Assembly: GCA_003260075.1 (NCBI GenBank)
Contig: QLIY01000360.1
Span: 62,001-126,000 of the forward strand
Direction: 5' to 3'
DNA from: Phallusia mammillata
Lineage: Eukaryota > Chordata > Ascidiacea > Phlebobranchia > Ascidiidae
DNA: 64,000 bases
Both the position numbers and the translations under genes were made by a program. Under the pieces are notes generated by a model. The model worked only from the letters and a program-made list of their open reading frames with translations, did not search any database and was not told where the DNA came from. This document shows, in pieces, positions 33,601 to 48,600 of the stretch (positions within the stretch are counted from its first letter, which is position 1; the number at the start of each line of letters is the position of its first letter).

Positions 33601-36600
33601 AGTTTGAACCATTCTTTCTTGACCAAAACGTGGGAACAAATCCGCGCTAAAAATTTCACGTTTTGGGGGGCTGTGGGTGAACCGAGGGTTCAAACGGGGT
33701 CAAAATTCACATGGACCATCTTTAGACCAATATATGTAATATGTGTAAATTTGAAAAAGTTTGAACCATTCTTTCTAGACCAAAACGTGGGAACAAATCT
33801 GCGTTAGAAAGAAAAAAAGAAAAAAGAAAAAAAGAAAAAAAGAAAAAAAAAATATAGACAAAAACAATATGTGTCCCCTTCAGGGAAGGGGACCCATAAT
33901 TATTTCATACATTTTCAAATAGTTACAAATATTTTTTTTTGGTGTTTGGTACGTTGCTTAAAGTAGACGCCAGAAATAACAAAAACAATTTTATTAAATG
34001 TTTGTTATTTTATTTATTTTGGGACAATTATAACAACAGATCCAGTTTTTAACAATAAAGTGTATTACCTCTAGTTTTGCGTGATACATGATTTTGAGGA
34101 GAAACTGAAAAACGTCTTTGACTCTGGATAGTCGACGACGGCAATGCAAGTCACTTTCGTTTTCACTAACATAAGTTGGATCTTCACGCAAAACCACAGT
34201 GCAACCTTTACTGGCATTACAACCTTCAACATACATGAGTGATTTGAACGAGTCTGTCGTGTTCTGTTTGATGTTTCTGCAAAATTTTAAGAAATAGTTT
34301 TTTGACGTGTTTAGTCATCTTGGTGTAAAAATTCGCAATTTGCTGTGATGTGATTAAAAAGGTAACAAAATTTGTAATGAATACAGCTTGTTTCATTTTT
34401 GGTTACTCGTAAAAACATTAGTGCAGTTAGATGACTGTACTAGGTAATAATGTCTTGTCACCAGCTGCACTGATGAGACCTTGTAAGTGTACACTGTATG
34501 TAGTTTACTTAAAAATTACCAAACGTAAATTTTTTGAAGGATTGTGAAAAAAATGCTTTTGTAATGTTTTAAATTTAAAATATTACAAATTTAAAACAAT
34601 TCGTTTGTTTCAATGAAAAACACATTTGACCAGTATAAAAAAATTGAAAAAACTGTGTTCATTCGAAAAAACAAACAATAATGTTGGACACTTAAATACA
34701 AAAAGTCAAAACTTGTCGATTATAAGGTTTTAAACAAATGCAAATCGGTAAAATTAAATGTAAATCTGAAAAATGACTGACAAAAAAGTAATAACACATA
34801 TATTAAAAATGTCAAACAAATCACTTCAAATCACTAAACCTACGTCAGAAAAATATCCTACGTCATTACCAAGTGACGTAAACCTCACCCAGAAGTCTTT
34901 GACAGAATTCCATCGCTGCATGAAAACTTTCGCTGACCGTCGTAGTGCTGCAAAACCCGAAATCTACTGCAACACCCAAGTGCTACAGTCTGAAGTTGGT
35001 CAATTGATCGAGCCACATCAGCACCAGTACATCTTGCAAGCCTCTCCATCACAGACTGTTGATGTGCATTAAAATATATGTTAGAGTTGAGTATACCAGA
35101 CTTGTAAGTTGGCTTTTTGGTTCGGGTTAGGTTCGGGCTTTGGTTTGAAAATAAAACGGTTTGATTCAGGCCTGACTCCACGTAAGACCACATTTGTTTA
35201 TTGTCATTTCGTGAATTTAAACTTTCGGGCCTAATTCAGGGCTTGGAACATTTTCTGAGACTTACACCAGGGGTGCACAAGCTTTTCGCTATGACGGCAG
35301 CATCAAAAGTTTTTAATTTACCAACGGCCGAAGTTTATTTTATATTACTGATGTAAAGAATTAAGATTTATCTGATAAAATAACATATACTGGTTATTTC
35401 TTTTAACTTTATTCATTTATTCAGTTGAACGATTTGGTAGTCAGGTTGTGCACCCCTGGCCTACACGGATCTGTTCATAAGTCTAATGAGAAAAAATCGC
35501 ATTGTTTGCACACAATAGGCGATAACGCATCTGGCTATTAGGCTAGTAATGCTCTTTCCAGTCCCACAAAATCTATTTAAAGCAGTTTTGAAATACAAAT
35601 ATTTGGCGAAAGAGTTTAATTTTCGACACGACCGTCAGTACATATATTTTAACAAACATGTTCACGGCCGCAGGTTGTGCACCCCGGCTTTCGTTTTTTT
35701 GGAGACATCTTCATAACACCTACCTGTTTTACGTTGATAACGAGGGAGATACCCGCTTCTGCGAGTAAGTTTCTTGCTTTGTGTGACACCGAACATTGCG
35801 AGATGACTACTGAAGGATTGCGACCAACTATTCGGAGGGCAAGGTTCTTGAAGAACTCGTTTTCTTGCTGAACGATCTAGTGAAATAATAGAGTTATAAA
35901 TAGGAAGAGTAGTCTTCGAAAAGATAAATCAACGTCTAGAATTTTTTTAAGTCATATACAGCAAACCTCGGTTAATCCGGACCCGTTTGGACCAAAATAT
36001 TTGTCCAAAACAGATCCGGATTAACCGGCTTTGATTAGTTTTACCACATTTACAAATCATTGGTACCTCAAGTTTTGCCAGAACTAGGCGAAGATCCGGA
36101 TTAACCGAATCCGGTTTAACCGAGTTTACCGTAAATAAAAACCAAAAACAACAAAACAAAATTAAGCTTTACTAGAAAACAAATTGCCAGCGAAGTAGAA
36201 TAAAACGTATTCATTTTATTAATCAGACGTTTTGTTCTACTTCGCTGGCAATTTGTTTTTTTGTAAAGCCACTATTTAAGTCCGTGTCTTGTGTACCAAA
36301 ATTAAGCTGTTTTGGTAAAAATGCAGGAATGTATTATTAATTTTTTTATTTCCTAAAATTTAAAATGTAATTGGAATTTTATACATATATTTAAATAACG
36401 AACAAATGACGTAGCATTTATACGTAAATGATAACTTAAGTTTGTAACAAAAACTGGTGCAAAATGAAATAAAAAAGTTATTCAAAATGATCAGTGACGT
36501 AACAATCTGATAGCGTACGTCATATTAAAGATAAACAAAAACTACAAAACTAGTTTCGGTCGACCTACCGGTTCTAGTGTAGACAATTTATAATGTTTCC

Positions 36601-39600
36601 TCTGGTATTCCAGCGGTGTGGCAATAAGCATGATGGCAGGGTTGTCGATGAATGTCTTCATGCCACTGTGAACCACGTTTTTCGTGAACACAACACCCTT
36701 GATGAGTCGTGAGTCGCTCGGAGAACCGTCAAGTAACTGGAAAGGTCGTGAATTATGAATAAATTTGATCGTGTCCAAGTTTATCAACTTGAATACATAA
36801 ATGATCATCTTGTGCATATATGTCACACCGTATAAGTTTGCACTCAAATTGCTTTGTTGTTGTTTTTACTGAAGTCTACATGAAGCACAAGTTACCGAAC
36901 CCATTGTTACGAGATAGAGCATCATGGAGGCCATTTTTTGAAAATTTGTAACCAAAGTCAAACGTCGTACACTTTGCCGCAAAAAAGGTACCTTTTTCAC
37001 GTGCACGTAATGACAGATGTTCATGTTCACTTCAGAGTTGGTTGTAACGGTGTCACACACTTTGCGAGCAAGGGGAACAATTATGTCCGCCCAAGACCGG
37101 TCCAAGTTTTCAGAATCCAACAGTTGTTGTAGGAAAAGCATTGAATGGCGAAAATATATCTTCTGCAATCTATAGTAGAAAAATAAGTTTCATCGGTGTG
37201 TTATTGCAATAAGATTTTTGGCACCTAAACTTTTAGATACAAAACACGGTTCTAAATACTCTGAACTTTTTAAATACTTTCTAAATTTTTACAGGTGTAA
37301 AGATGATGTATATCTTATTGACACACTTTCTTTTTACCCCGGTTGACCATATAATCCATTCAGAGCCCCAAAATGTGAAAAGTATAACTATTAAATCGGT
37401 TCTAACTAGTTTTAGAGATGTTACAAAACTCTAAATACTAAACAAAACTGACAAATACTTATATTTTTTAATATTTGGGGTTTAGAGTGGATTATAGGGC
37501 CAACGGGGTTTAAAAGCAAGTGTGATATTAAGATATACAGTATTTATACAAAATTTAGAAAGAAAGTTAGAAAGAACTGCAAAAAATAGACAAATTCGAC
37601 AAATTCGCGTTTTTAACAAAAACAAAAAAGCGACCAAAACAATAAGAGCCCCTTTAAGTAGGAACCATAAAAATTAATGAAGATACATTGTCAAAAAAAC
37701 CTTAGGCAAATTAATGACTATTTGTGTTTGCTAGTTGACAACAAATTATGGTTACCCTTTCAACACTGCAAAATTTATTATTTGATTGTCAGCTTACCGA
37801 AAAAAGGCCAGCCTTGCTCGTGTTGTCACATTACTCGAATGTAGGTTACTTTCCCTCCAAACAACACGTTTTTCGAAGCAGGCACCAGCTTGGTACATTC
37901 CGTTCCATGCCAAGTAACCTTTAAAGATAGTGAAACAGAAAAATATGAGTTGAGTTTTTTGCCTGGTAAAAAAAACATAGCGCCACAATGGCACTGAAGA
38001 GTCACCACGCCGAAAATAGCTACGCCCCCCCCCCCGGTTGTAACGGTGTCACACACTTTGCGAGCAAGGGGAACAATTATGTCGGCCCAAGACCGGTCCA
38101 AATTTTCAGAGTCCAACAGTTGTTGTAGGAAAAGCATTGAATGGCGAAAATAAATCTTTTGCAATCTATAGTAGAAAAAATAGATCGTTGGCACCTTACC
38201 AAAGCATGAAACTTTTAGATACACGATACCCGGTTCTAAATATTCTGAGCCATAAGATACAAGCAAGTATTTAAGAAACATCACAACGTTTCGACAGTCT
38301 CTATTGTCATCGTCAAATGTGATGTTCTACACTCAGAAACTGGTTTGCATCTTTTTGCTTTGATTTTTTTTCGGAACATCCCTAAAAACTCTACCTACTA
38401 AACATTTCTTATATCTAAGGGTGCCACTGAGATATACAGTATAAATCTACCTGTAAAAACTAGCAAGTTTATTCCCGTCTTTATTGACGACACGATAGAA
38501 ACAGACACCTGTTAGACCAAAAAGAATACTAGCCCCAAAAGTATACGGACTAAGGAGCCATTAAAATGGCTGAAGAAGCATTATCCAAAAACGCCCAGGC
38601 AGATGAATGACTATTTATGTCTGCTGGTTGACAATAAATTGTGCTTACTTCTGCAAACTGCAAAATTTATTTTCGTCAGTAGTTTGTTAGCTTACCGGAA
38701 AAAGGCCAGCCTTGCTCGTGTTGTTACATTACTCGAATGTAGATTACTTTCCCTCCAAACAACACGTTTTTCGAAGCACGCACCAGCTTGGTACATTCCG
38801 TTCCATGCTAAGTAACCTTTAAAGATTGTAAAATATAAAGTTGAGTTTTTTGCCTGGTAAAAAAATCAAAAAAACAATCACCAAGCGGGAAAAAGCTGCG
38901 CAACGTTGAAACATTATGGAGCGAAAAGTAGTAGACGGCACGATTGGCGGATCATGACTAAACGCGCTGCTGCTACACCGCACCGTATTATGAAGCGTTA
39001 TGTGGAGGGAGCTCACCAAGGAGGGAGTTGTATAGTATACCGATTATACAATGTATAATGAACTACAGTTTGTTATTTGTTTGAAAGAATAACTCGACCA
39101 AAAAACGAGTCCGAATCCAACCGCAGGCTAGATTTTTCTAGCCTAAGCCTTGCCATATGATGGTGCTTGGAGACCGGCTGATTCGGGATGGCGCCTTTAA
39201 TGAGCCTGTCGTACTGTGATTCGGCCAAAAAACGTATATTTTCCCTAACCGTCTGGTTTGTTTGCTACTTGACTATTGTAGGTAATATAATCTAACAATT
39301 ACGTAAGAAATCGAAATAGCTTTCGATATAGCGAGTTACAGTTCTGGTCTGGTTGTTTAGCTAACGGATCCAAGTAATAAAATGCAAAATCGCCTTTGAC
39401 CACAAGATATGTTCTTTATGTGGCTTGCGTTAAGGGTAGGCTGTTTGTTAGGTTTGACTCAAGCCATGACAAAGCATCATTCTGCACACGACTTAAGTGA
39501 AGTAACATATTTTTCTTGTCAATATTTAAGCCAACTAGACGTTTTACTAAGTTTGACTTAAAGCGAAGTAGACATCTACACCAAAACACCTATTTTAAAG

Positions 39601-42600
39601 GCAACACAATCCTTAAACTCAACAACTCACTTCTTAAGTAACCCCCCCCCCGAGTTACAGTTCTGGTCTGGTTGTTTAGCTAACGGATCCAAGTAATAAC
39701 ATGTAAAATCGACGCCTTTGACCACAATATATGTTCTTTATGTGGCTTGAGGTAAGGGTAGGCTTTTGGTTAGGTTTGACTCAAGCCAAGACAAAGCATT
39801 ATTCTGATCACGACTTATGTGAAGTAACATATTTTTCGTGTTATAATTAAGCCAAGTGGGCGATTTTACTAAGTTTGACTTAAGGCAAGTGGACATCTCC
39901 ACCAAAACACCTATTTTATGGGTAACACAATCCTTAAACCCACCAACTCACTTCTTAAGTAATCAGCACTGATTTCCGTCAAACTGTCGTCGACGAATCT
40001 AGGAGGCATAAGTGCAGAGTTTGTGTGATGTGGACTGTAACCGTCAACTCCCACACGATCCCTGAAACAAAACACAATTTAGCGTCATGGTTGTACATAT
40101 CAAGCTATAAAGGTGACTTTACAATGTGTTTTCAAGTTATATATATTGCACTAAGCACATATTCCCCCCCCCCCAGCACTGATTTCTGTCAAACTGTCGT
40201 CAACGAATCTAGGAGGCATGAGTGCAGAGTTTGTGTGATGCGGACTGTAACCGTCAACTCCCACACGATCCCTGAAACAAAACACGAATTAACTTTATGA
40301 TTGTACATATCAAGCTATAAAGGTGACTTTACAATGTGTGTTCAAGTTATATATACTGCACTAAGTACATATCTGCACAGATTAACAGCACCATGTACTG
40401 TTTACTATACATATATTGGATATATGTTTGTTGCCTAATTTAAAAAATGCCCCCTATCTTTCCTGAGGCTATTTGATGTATACGCCTGCCAATCAAATCG
40501 AGTTTGATTGACAGGCGTATACATTAAATAGCCTCAGAAGAGACCAAGGCAACAAACACAATAGACAATTGGTCTTAAACAAGGCGTTTTAGGGCTGTTT
40601 GACATTAGGTCAGATCCAGCAACTGGCTACTTGGTTGGTTAAATTTATTTAAAATAAAATACTGACACAGAGTGTAAAGTCAGGCCCGATTCATGCCCGT
40701 TTTTTAAGAAACCTAAGCCTGAACCCGTCCCGAACCCGACTTACACATATGATAAGGATAAAAAAATGGAATATAAAACTATAAAGAACCATTTCTTTCA
40801 ACATTACACAACCTTACCTGGGTCTTTTGTACTTGATTGTGTTCTGATCGATTTCGACGTAACTTGACACAGAATGAAGTGATCGACTTGACGAGCTGGA
40901 GTCTTCATCGGACACTGGAAGGTCTAGGGGTGACTGCAGAGGCTTGTATAAAGGCGGCACTGTTGAGAAAACAAACTATATTAGGAATTAAAAACAACGT
41001 AAGGCCACATATATTCAACTACTCGTAACTACAATAACACAACATACAAAACATATTCATTGCCATACACAAGGGTTTGGAAACCCCAGGCACGCATGCC
41101 AACGTTGGGACTTTTTTTCATGGCACGATTTGCTTATATTAAAGCACTAATTTAAACTGTTATATTGCTTGTTTTCAGCTGTTTATCATTCAGTAGTCTG
41201 CAACCTAGATTAAAATGCAGACAAATGTGTCTGCTTTCCGTTTACTATTGATGCCCCCCCCCCAAAGCACTAATTTAAACTGTTATATTGCTTGTTTTCA
41301 GCTGTTTATCAATAGTAGTCTGCAACCTAGTTTAAAATGCAGCCTACACGGACAAATGTGTCTGCTTTCCGTTTACTATTGATAGAAGCTGGACAAACCA
41401 CTATTACTCAAGAAAAATGTTGGCAAGCAAAGTCATTGCAACATGGAAATTTTAAGGCCAATTTTCTATTGTGCTTGTTGTCTTTGTCTTTCCTAAAGCA
41501 TTAATGTATAGGCATGTCAATTAAACTTCGGGCCTTAACGGGCTTCTTAAAAATGATTTTGGTTCGGGCTATAGAAAACATATCAGTTAAAAATACAAAT
41601 AAGACAATAAGCATTTTTGTTGGAGAAAAAATCTAAATCTTGATGCAATGTCGAATGTCACCAATTAATTTTTTGGCATCAAACTATTTTAGGAATTAAA
41701 AACAACTTAAGGTTACGTATATTCAGGCGTTACCACAATAACACATCAGACAAAACATATTCACTTCCCAGATGCGACCAACTTGAATCGTATTGTATCG
41801 TTTAAAGCTACACTATCCCACGCGGCCAACGTCTTCTGTATAAAAACTAACGGTTGCAAATAGGAAAAGGGGTCACGATGTGGAAAAAAAGACGAAGGTC
41901 CTAATGTCACAACTTGTTTTAAATGAAAAAACATGTAATTTAACTAAAATTTAATTTTAACGTTTCGCCAACCAAAATGGATAGGCATCATCAGAGCATT
42001 AAAGCGAAAAAGCGAAAACGTTTATCGCGAATGTTAACAACAGCCTTTTGCACAACCTTTTCGTCATGATGGTCGCATCACTGGTCCTTATTTTACCAAC
42101 GGCCGCCAAGTGTCGCCATGTTTTTTTTGGTTATATACCACATTTCAGAGCCCTTGGCTGAAAAAAATAGTCTGGCGGTTTAGTCGTCTATTTTTTCATC
42201 TAACAACTTACCATTAGTCCAAAATGAGTCCTTGTCGTCTTCCAATAAACTACCAGTGTCGCTTTCATTTGAAATCTCACGCACCCAAGTGGGTTCACTG
42301 TCCACTGCAAATGCAGAGTCCAGTGAAGCTCTGGCCAGCCGAACGTTTTTCACGTGGACAAGGTCATCGGAACCGGTTACCGCTGTGTAGTGGACACTGT
42401 CCGAGAATGTTGGGTCAGACTGACCACGTTGAAAGAGGCAGTAGGCGTCGTGGAATATCTGTGACAGTAAAAGTAAGTTTAAGGTCTTGAAGATGTGGGT
42501 TCAAATCTCGGGCGGGGTGTATAAAATCGTTTGTGTTTTAAGTAAATGTATTTTACAAATTTGTTGTTTTATTGTTTGTTTTATTTGTATCTTAGGTGGG

Positions 42601-45600
42601 CAGGCAACGCCTGAATACATTATGTTCACATTAAGTCCGCCGCCGAGCTGCCTGTTTTGTAGCACGTTGATTCATTTTTTATTTCATTTTTCAGCCTTAG
42701 GCCAGTGGTTCTCAAACTTTTTCATTATTTTTTCGAAACGGTTCCTTTGCGTTATTTCGAGGGCTCGCGGTCCTTTAGCTGGAATGTGTATTTCAGAAAA
42801 ACGAAATTTGCTTGCAGGATTTTAGCTAGTTATGCAAAATTTCGCGTAATAATGAACCAAAGACAGCTTGTGACATCACAGACAAGACAAAAAGCATTAC
42901 GATTGTGAGCAAACAATTGCATTTTTGATAGTTGTCATTCAATAAAGGCTATTGTTTCGCAATGGAGACAGTCGATTCTCAATTCTACTTTGATTTAAAC
43001 TTATTCAGTGACCGAAACTGATGCCAAATAATATTAAAGAAGTACTTGAACCGCTTCGCGGTCCCCCCAAAATTTCCTCACGGACCCCTAAAGGACTGCG
43101 GACCCCAGTTTGAGAACCGCTGCTTTAGGCAGTTGGTGACTTTAATTTGGTTCAAACTATTAGGTCTTGCTCAGGGAGGGAAACACAAGCCACTGAGATA
43201 GGATTAAAACCCACAACCATGTCAGTTGCGATAACCACTCGGTCATCTTGGGGGCAAGTTTGTTATGTGGTTTTCAAGATGTTAAAAAAATGTTAATCAC
43301 TATCACAAACAAACTGTTGGTTTTCATGTTGTTTTTGTTTTTATAGTATGGGAAAACTCTTAACTTTGAATTTTGTGTTTGTAACAAACTTTCATGTTTC
43401 GCGGGCATGTCTACGAAATCCATCTTAGAATTGATATAATAGACATTTCTGGTTAATTGCAAATGTAATTTATCAACCTTCGCCAATAATATGAGTTTTC
43501 AAACGAATTGTATATTTTGAAATGACCATTCGCATACAAACGAATGCAGTTAGTAGTTTACCCTTTTTTGTATTGGGATTGAAAAAAATTATCACAAAAT
43601 TCACCAATCACATAAAATAGCTTGGCAAAGTGGTTATGCAATTAACCAAATTGATCTGTATATATTAGAGTGAAGTATGTGATCAACCAGTATAACCAGA
43701 ATCGTTTGCATTTGTAACACATTGTAAATGGACAACAAATCTCAAACATAAATGGGTTACATATCAACACATTTGGAAAATTATTATCAACAAAACTTGC
43801 ACACTTTACCCACCCTATCATCCACTACACTTTTGATCCAGTTAAGATCAAGGAAGGCCTGACAAATAGCACAAGCCTGCTCTCTTGTGGCCGCTTCTTT
43901 GTTGCTGATCAACCAATCTGTTAACTCGTTGCCTGTCACTGATAGTGTAAACTTCCTTAATCTAAAAAAAATAGTCAATTGAAATTAAAAAAACGTGTTT
44001 AACAAGATTCTTTTAAGAAAACAAATTCTGCAATTCATTTTTAAGTTTAAATATTTCGCCCATTAGAATATCAAAGTTAGCTGCAAAAAAAGTTAATACC
44101 AGTAACAAAATGCAATGCATCAATCTAAACATGCAAATTTTCCAGGTCTAATGCAAATTTCTTCAAAAAAATGAAAAGAAGTTTCATTATTATCAAAAAT
44201 GAAATCGTTTCAAAATGACTTCATTAAAAATTATTTGCTATATTAACAGTGAAGCATAACTAACCCAAAGAAGCATGTACAAGCATACAACTTAATTACT
44301 AGGTTAGATTTAAGCCAGAAGAACAACTAAAAACAATCACAAAAAAGAAACTCACCTATATCGATGATCTCTAAATTCTAAGCCTTCACTGTCATCAACA
44401 AGTTTTGCCCATGTTTCTCTCAGTCGGTCGCTGGTTAGATTCCCACTACTCGTCTCAAACATGTTGTCAAAACTGAGGTTTATTCCTGGTGTGGCATCAA
44501 AGATTTCATAAGCTGATGCCTGAAAGAATAAATGGAGTTTATTTCACTTAATGAAAGAACAAAGCATCATAATTGCACTAAAACAATTACCAAGCCAACG
44601 ATAGCTGCTCACTGATGAAATGTTATGGAGCACAAAACAGTGGAGGGCACAATTTATGAATAATTTCAAAATGCGCTGCAGCTACACTGTCAGTTAAAGC
44701 GTAATGTGATGGAAGCTCACAAGAAATTGAGTGTGGGCCATTATAGGTAAACTTGGCTGGGGAGAAAACATTTGTGGAACCAGTTGAGGGGCGTCCTTTT
44801 AAAAACTAGCCACCAGTATTAGGAAAAATTCGACAGGAAAACAAACACCAAAAGAAACACTGCTTGAGAGTTTAAAGCACTGTAAGAAAGGACATACAAC
44901 AAATCCTTGGTCTACATTAATAGTTCACTTTGTTTGGACTTACATGCAAATATAATTATCGATAAAAGCATGCCGATGTTGATCAAATCATTTACAGTAA
45001 ATAAGAACAGTACTTAAACTATGTAAATGGGAATCAAATGAAAATAGTCAAATGGAGTTGTGTAAACAACATAATTGTATTTGATGTATCTGACCTTTAT
45101 GATGTTATCATGAGTGGTTGGTGATGTGATGCTCATATGAACAGGGTTGTCATCAACTGGTGATCCATGAACCGAGGCAAGCGACCGTGATCGAGTTGGT
45201 CTCATCAGTTTTAAACTTTAAACATATTTTTTTAACATAAATAATGCATCTTGGTGTAAGATTTTTATGCAATCCTTTCAGTGGTTACTAAACTGAAAAA
45301 AAATTGTTTGCCGAAGATAATTTTTAATACTTAAGATTGAAGAATTCTGTTTTGCCCTTTGTATATACGTTGCAAAACAACTCTTTAGTTTGATATTGAG
45401 GCCTTTTGAGTCAAGGTGGGACCCTATCCAAAAGTTTGTTTACTTGAGCAACAACAGAACTAATGTGAAAGTCAAAAAGGTTTGAATTCACAAATGAAGA
45501 ACACATCAAAAAAGGTTGGGAACCATATATACATGCATGTAATTTATTTTTTAAAGTATGCAATAAAATGAATATGAAAGAGACTTTAGGAGATTACAAT

Positions 45601-48600
45601 GGGACTGAATATACTAGTGCAGGCATCTGCAAAAATTGTGGGAAATGTTGAAACTTTGACAGGAAGGCATATAATGGGTATTTTTGACTCTTGCATCAGA
45701 AAGCATATGCCCATAGTTAGTGTAATACCGACAACGTTGCAATGGTTTTAGTATCATGGGATGCACAAACACAAGATTATGATGAGATCATTCAACTAAT
45801 TCTACAATAGAAGCACAATTTTATGAATGGGGTTGACTTAAAGGGTAGACATATACTGAATAAGAATGGGCATATTGTTCTGTCATATGAACTTTACTTC
45901 AATGGAAAACGCGCTTTTAGTTAAACCTATGGATTTAATATGTTTTATAGGCAATGAGTATGCATATGGTTGATTATAAAAGCATTAACTAAATAAATGA
46001 TAATTAAGCTGCAGACAGTGAACACTGTTTCAACATTTTGTTAAAAGTATAATTTTTTTTTATTTAGGTTGTCTAGTGGCACACACTATATTGTTAATAT
46101 TTTTCACATTAAATCTTTAAACTTGGTTGTAATAATTTATATGTTAATTCTTATTTTTCGATTAAATCTTTAAAACTAGGTTTTTCTTTTAAAGAAGGAG
46201 AAACATGCAAACCAAGGCTGATGTTGCTTATTTGCAAAACGTTCGTCCTACAAAGCATAAAAACTAGTTCTCACAGGAAGCAGACATGTGGAAGTCACAC
46301 TTGCTGGTGATTCACATGTGTGATACAGTTTTACACAGGAAACTATAACCAACACATTTTGCATCATTTAAAAAAGTTTGTAAAATCTATGTATTAGGTG
46401 AATTGTTTTTTTATGCAGCTCATCACTTAATGTAAAAGTGTATAAATTGCAACTAAATAAACATTTTAATTTACAAAAAAGCAGAACTGCGCAGAATTTT
46501 TAATAGTTGCAGACAATAAATGACAGAATATTTATTTTAAACTGTAAAGCAGTGGTTCCCAACCATTTTGGTTGTGGACACTGTGTTAAAAAGTCTATGG
46601 GTAGTCTAAGTATAATTAATCCTATTCAGCATTTTAAAAATCTTGACATTTTTAGCATTCATTGACCTGCCAGAACTATCTAACAGGAAAGGATGGTAGA
46701 ATAGATAATCTTTGAATACAAATATTTGTTTAAACTATTTCCACATAACCAAGAAGGGGATTGTTTTGTTCTGAAATAACCAGAAAATATTACTTTTTTT
46801 CACAAAAGTTTTGAAATATTACCCCACAAACCACGATTAAAGCACAAAAAATCAAGTAACCTTGGTGAAATTTTTGAAACAAATCAATAAAACTCAAAAC
46901 GTTGACAAAATGCAACTTCCTGGAGTGATGACCCATTTAATTGACACTTATTCAAATCGGTTGTCGGCATTCAGCCCGGTAGACACAACCCAAAAGTCAT
47001 TACCATGTTATATGAGTTAACACAAGAATGCTGCTTGACTGCATTTAATCTTACTTTCTTACCTTGTAGAACTTTGATCATTTAGCATGGAGGAACTCCT
47101 GCCTGGCATTTCTTGAACACTTTGGTAAATCTATAAAATTAAAAGTAGTAATGTACTTTGCAATGCTTTAGTGCTGCAATATCGAGGAAAATAATAAGTC
47201 TATGTTTATTATAACTATGTATATAGAGAGTAATTTGTTTGCACACCAATATGAGAAAATTTTGGTAATAAAATTCCTAATTGGTGATAAAAGCAGCAGC
47301 TAGATCCACACAAATGGCTAAATATTTTTACAGCAGATTGTATTAAATACGATCACAATTTATTTTTTAGTGGGTAAGGTTATAATGATTTTGAGAAATA
47401 GCTTTACTTACATCGGTCTGTCCATCATATTCAGTCACAGAAACTGAATTGGAGTTAACTTTAGCTGATGAAGGATCATGTGAAGTGAGAAGGGTGTAAC
47501 AGTAGGTACAGGAGCGCAGCATTCCTTTGAAAGTAGTAGACTAAATTTTAGCTTTATACAAATCTATGAGTTTAAGCATACATATGATTTTTATTTTTGG
47601 AGAAAACAGCTTTTGGTAGGGCACCAAAAACTAAGTCATTTGAACATGCTACTTAAAATATTTTCATAAATTAAACTAGAAGGGTGGCTTTCTGATATAC
47701 TTCCATTTTATATATTCTTTATGATATTTACTATACGCATCATTTGATCTACACATATGATTGTTTTTGTTAACAAAAACGAATGGGTCCCCACACACGT
47801 GTTTGTGCGGATTTACAGTAAACAAACGTTGCGGTGATTTTTAGATTTTTAAGGACAAATTTTTAGAAAGCATTAACCCCACAATAAAAAATTTTCTTCT
47901 GGAGGATCAAGTTTGGATAATTAACTAACATGTGTCCAAATATGAATAAATTTGAAGCACTCTTTCTTTACCAAACGAGTGTTACACAACCAGCGTTAAA
48001 AATTTTACGTTTCAGGGGCCTGTGGGTGTACCGCTAGGTAATTCGGGGTCAAACGTCTGGAGCAGTGGTTCTTAACCTTTTTGGTGAGGTTTCCCACTAA
48101 AGTCAACCACCAACTTCGAATTTCCCTCTCTGTTATTTTTATACTGATGTTTTGTACCCTACGTTAACAAAAAAAATTATTCTTTAAATGAAATAATTTT
48201 GTGAAACGATTTGGTCTGGAACCCCAAAGATATACTGCAATCTTATTTAGTTTTATNATAGCATTGCTGTGCAAAACAGCTGATTTCTAATCACCGAAAC
48301 GACGTCTCGTAAAACGTCTGTCCGACGTCAAGCTGAGCCCTCCTGCTATCGTAAACCAGTGAGTTACTCTCTTGGGACTTCTGCCTACAGTGTCTTTCTT
48401 GGCCAAACGAGCGTTAGACACATTTATGTTTCGGGGGTCTGTGGGTGAACCGCTGGGTAATTCGGGGTCAAACTTCTGGAGGATCAAGTTTGGATTAATA
48501 ACTAACATATGTCCAAATTTGAATAAATTTGAAGCACTCTTTCTTTACCAAACGAACGTTACAAACCAGCGTTAGACAGAAAAAAGAAAAAAAGAAATAA

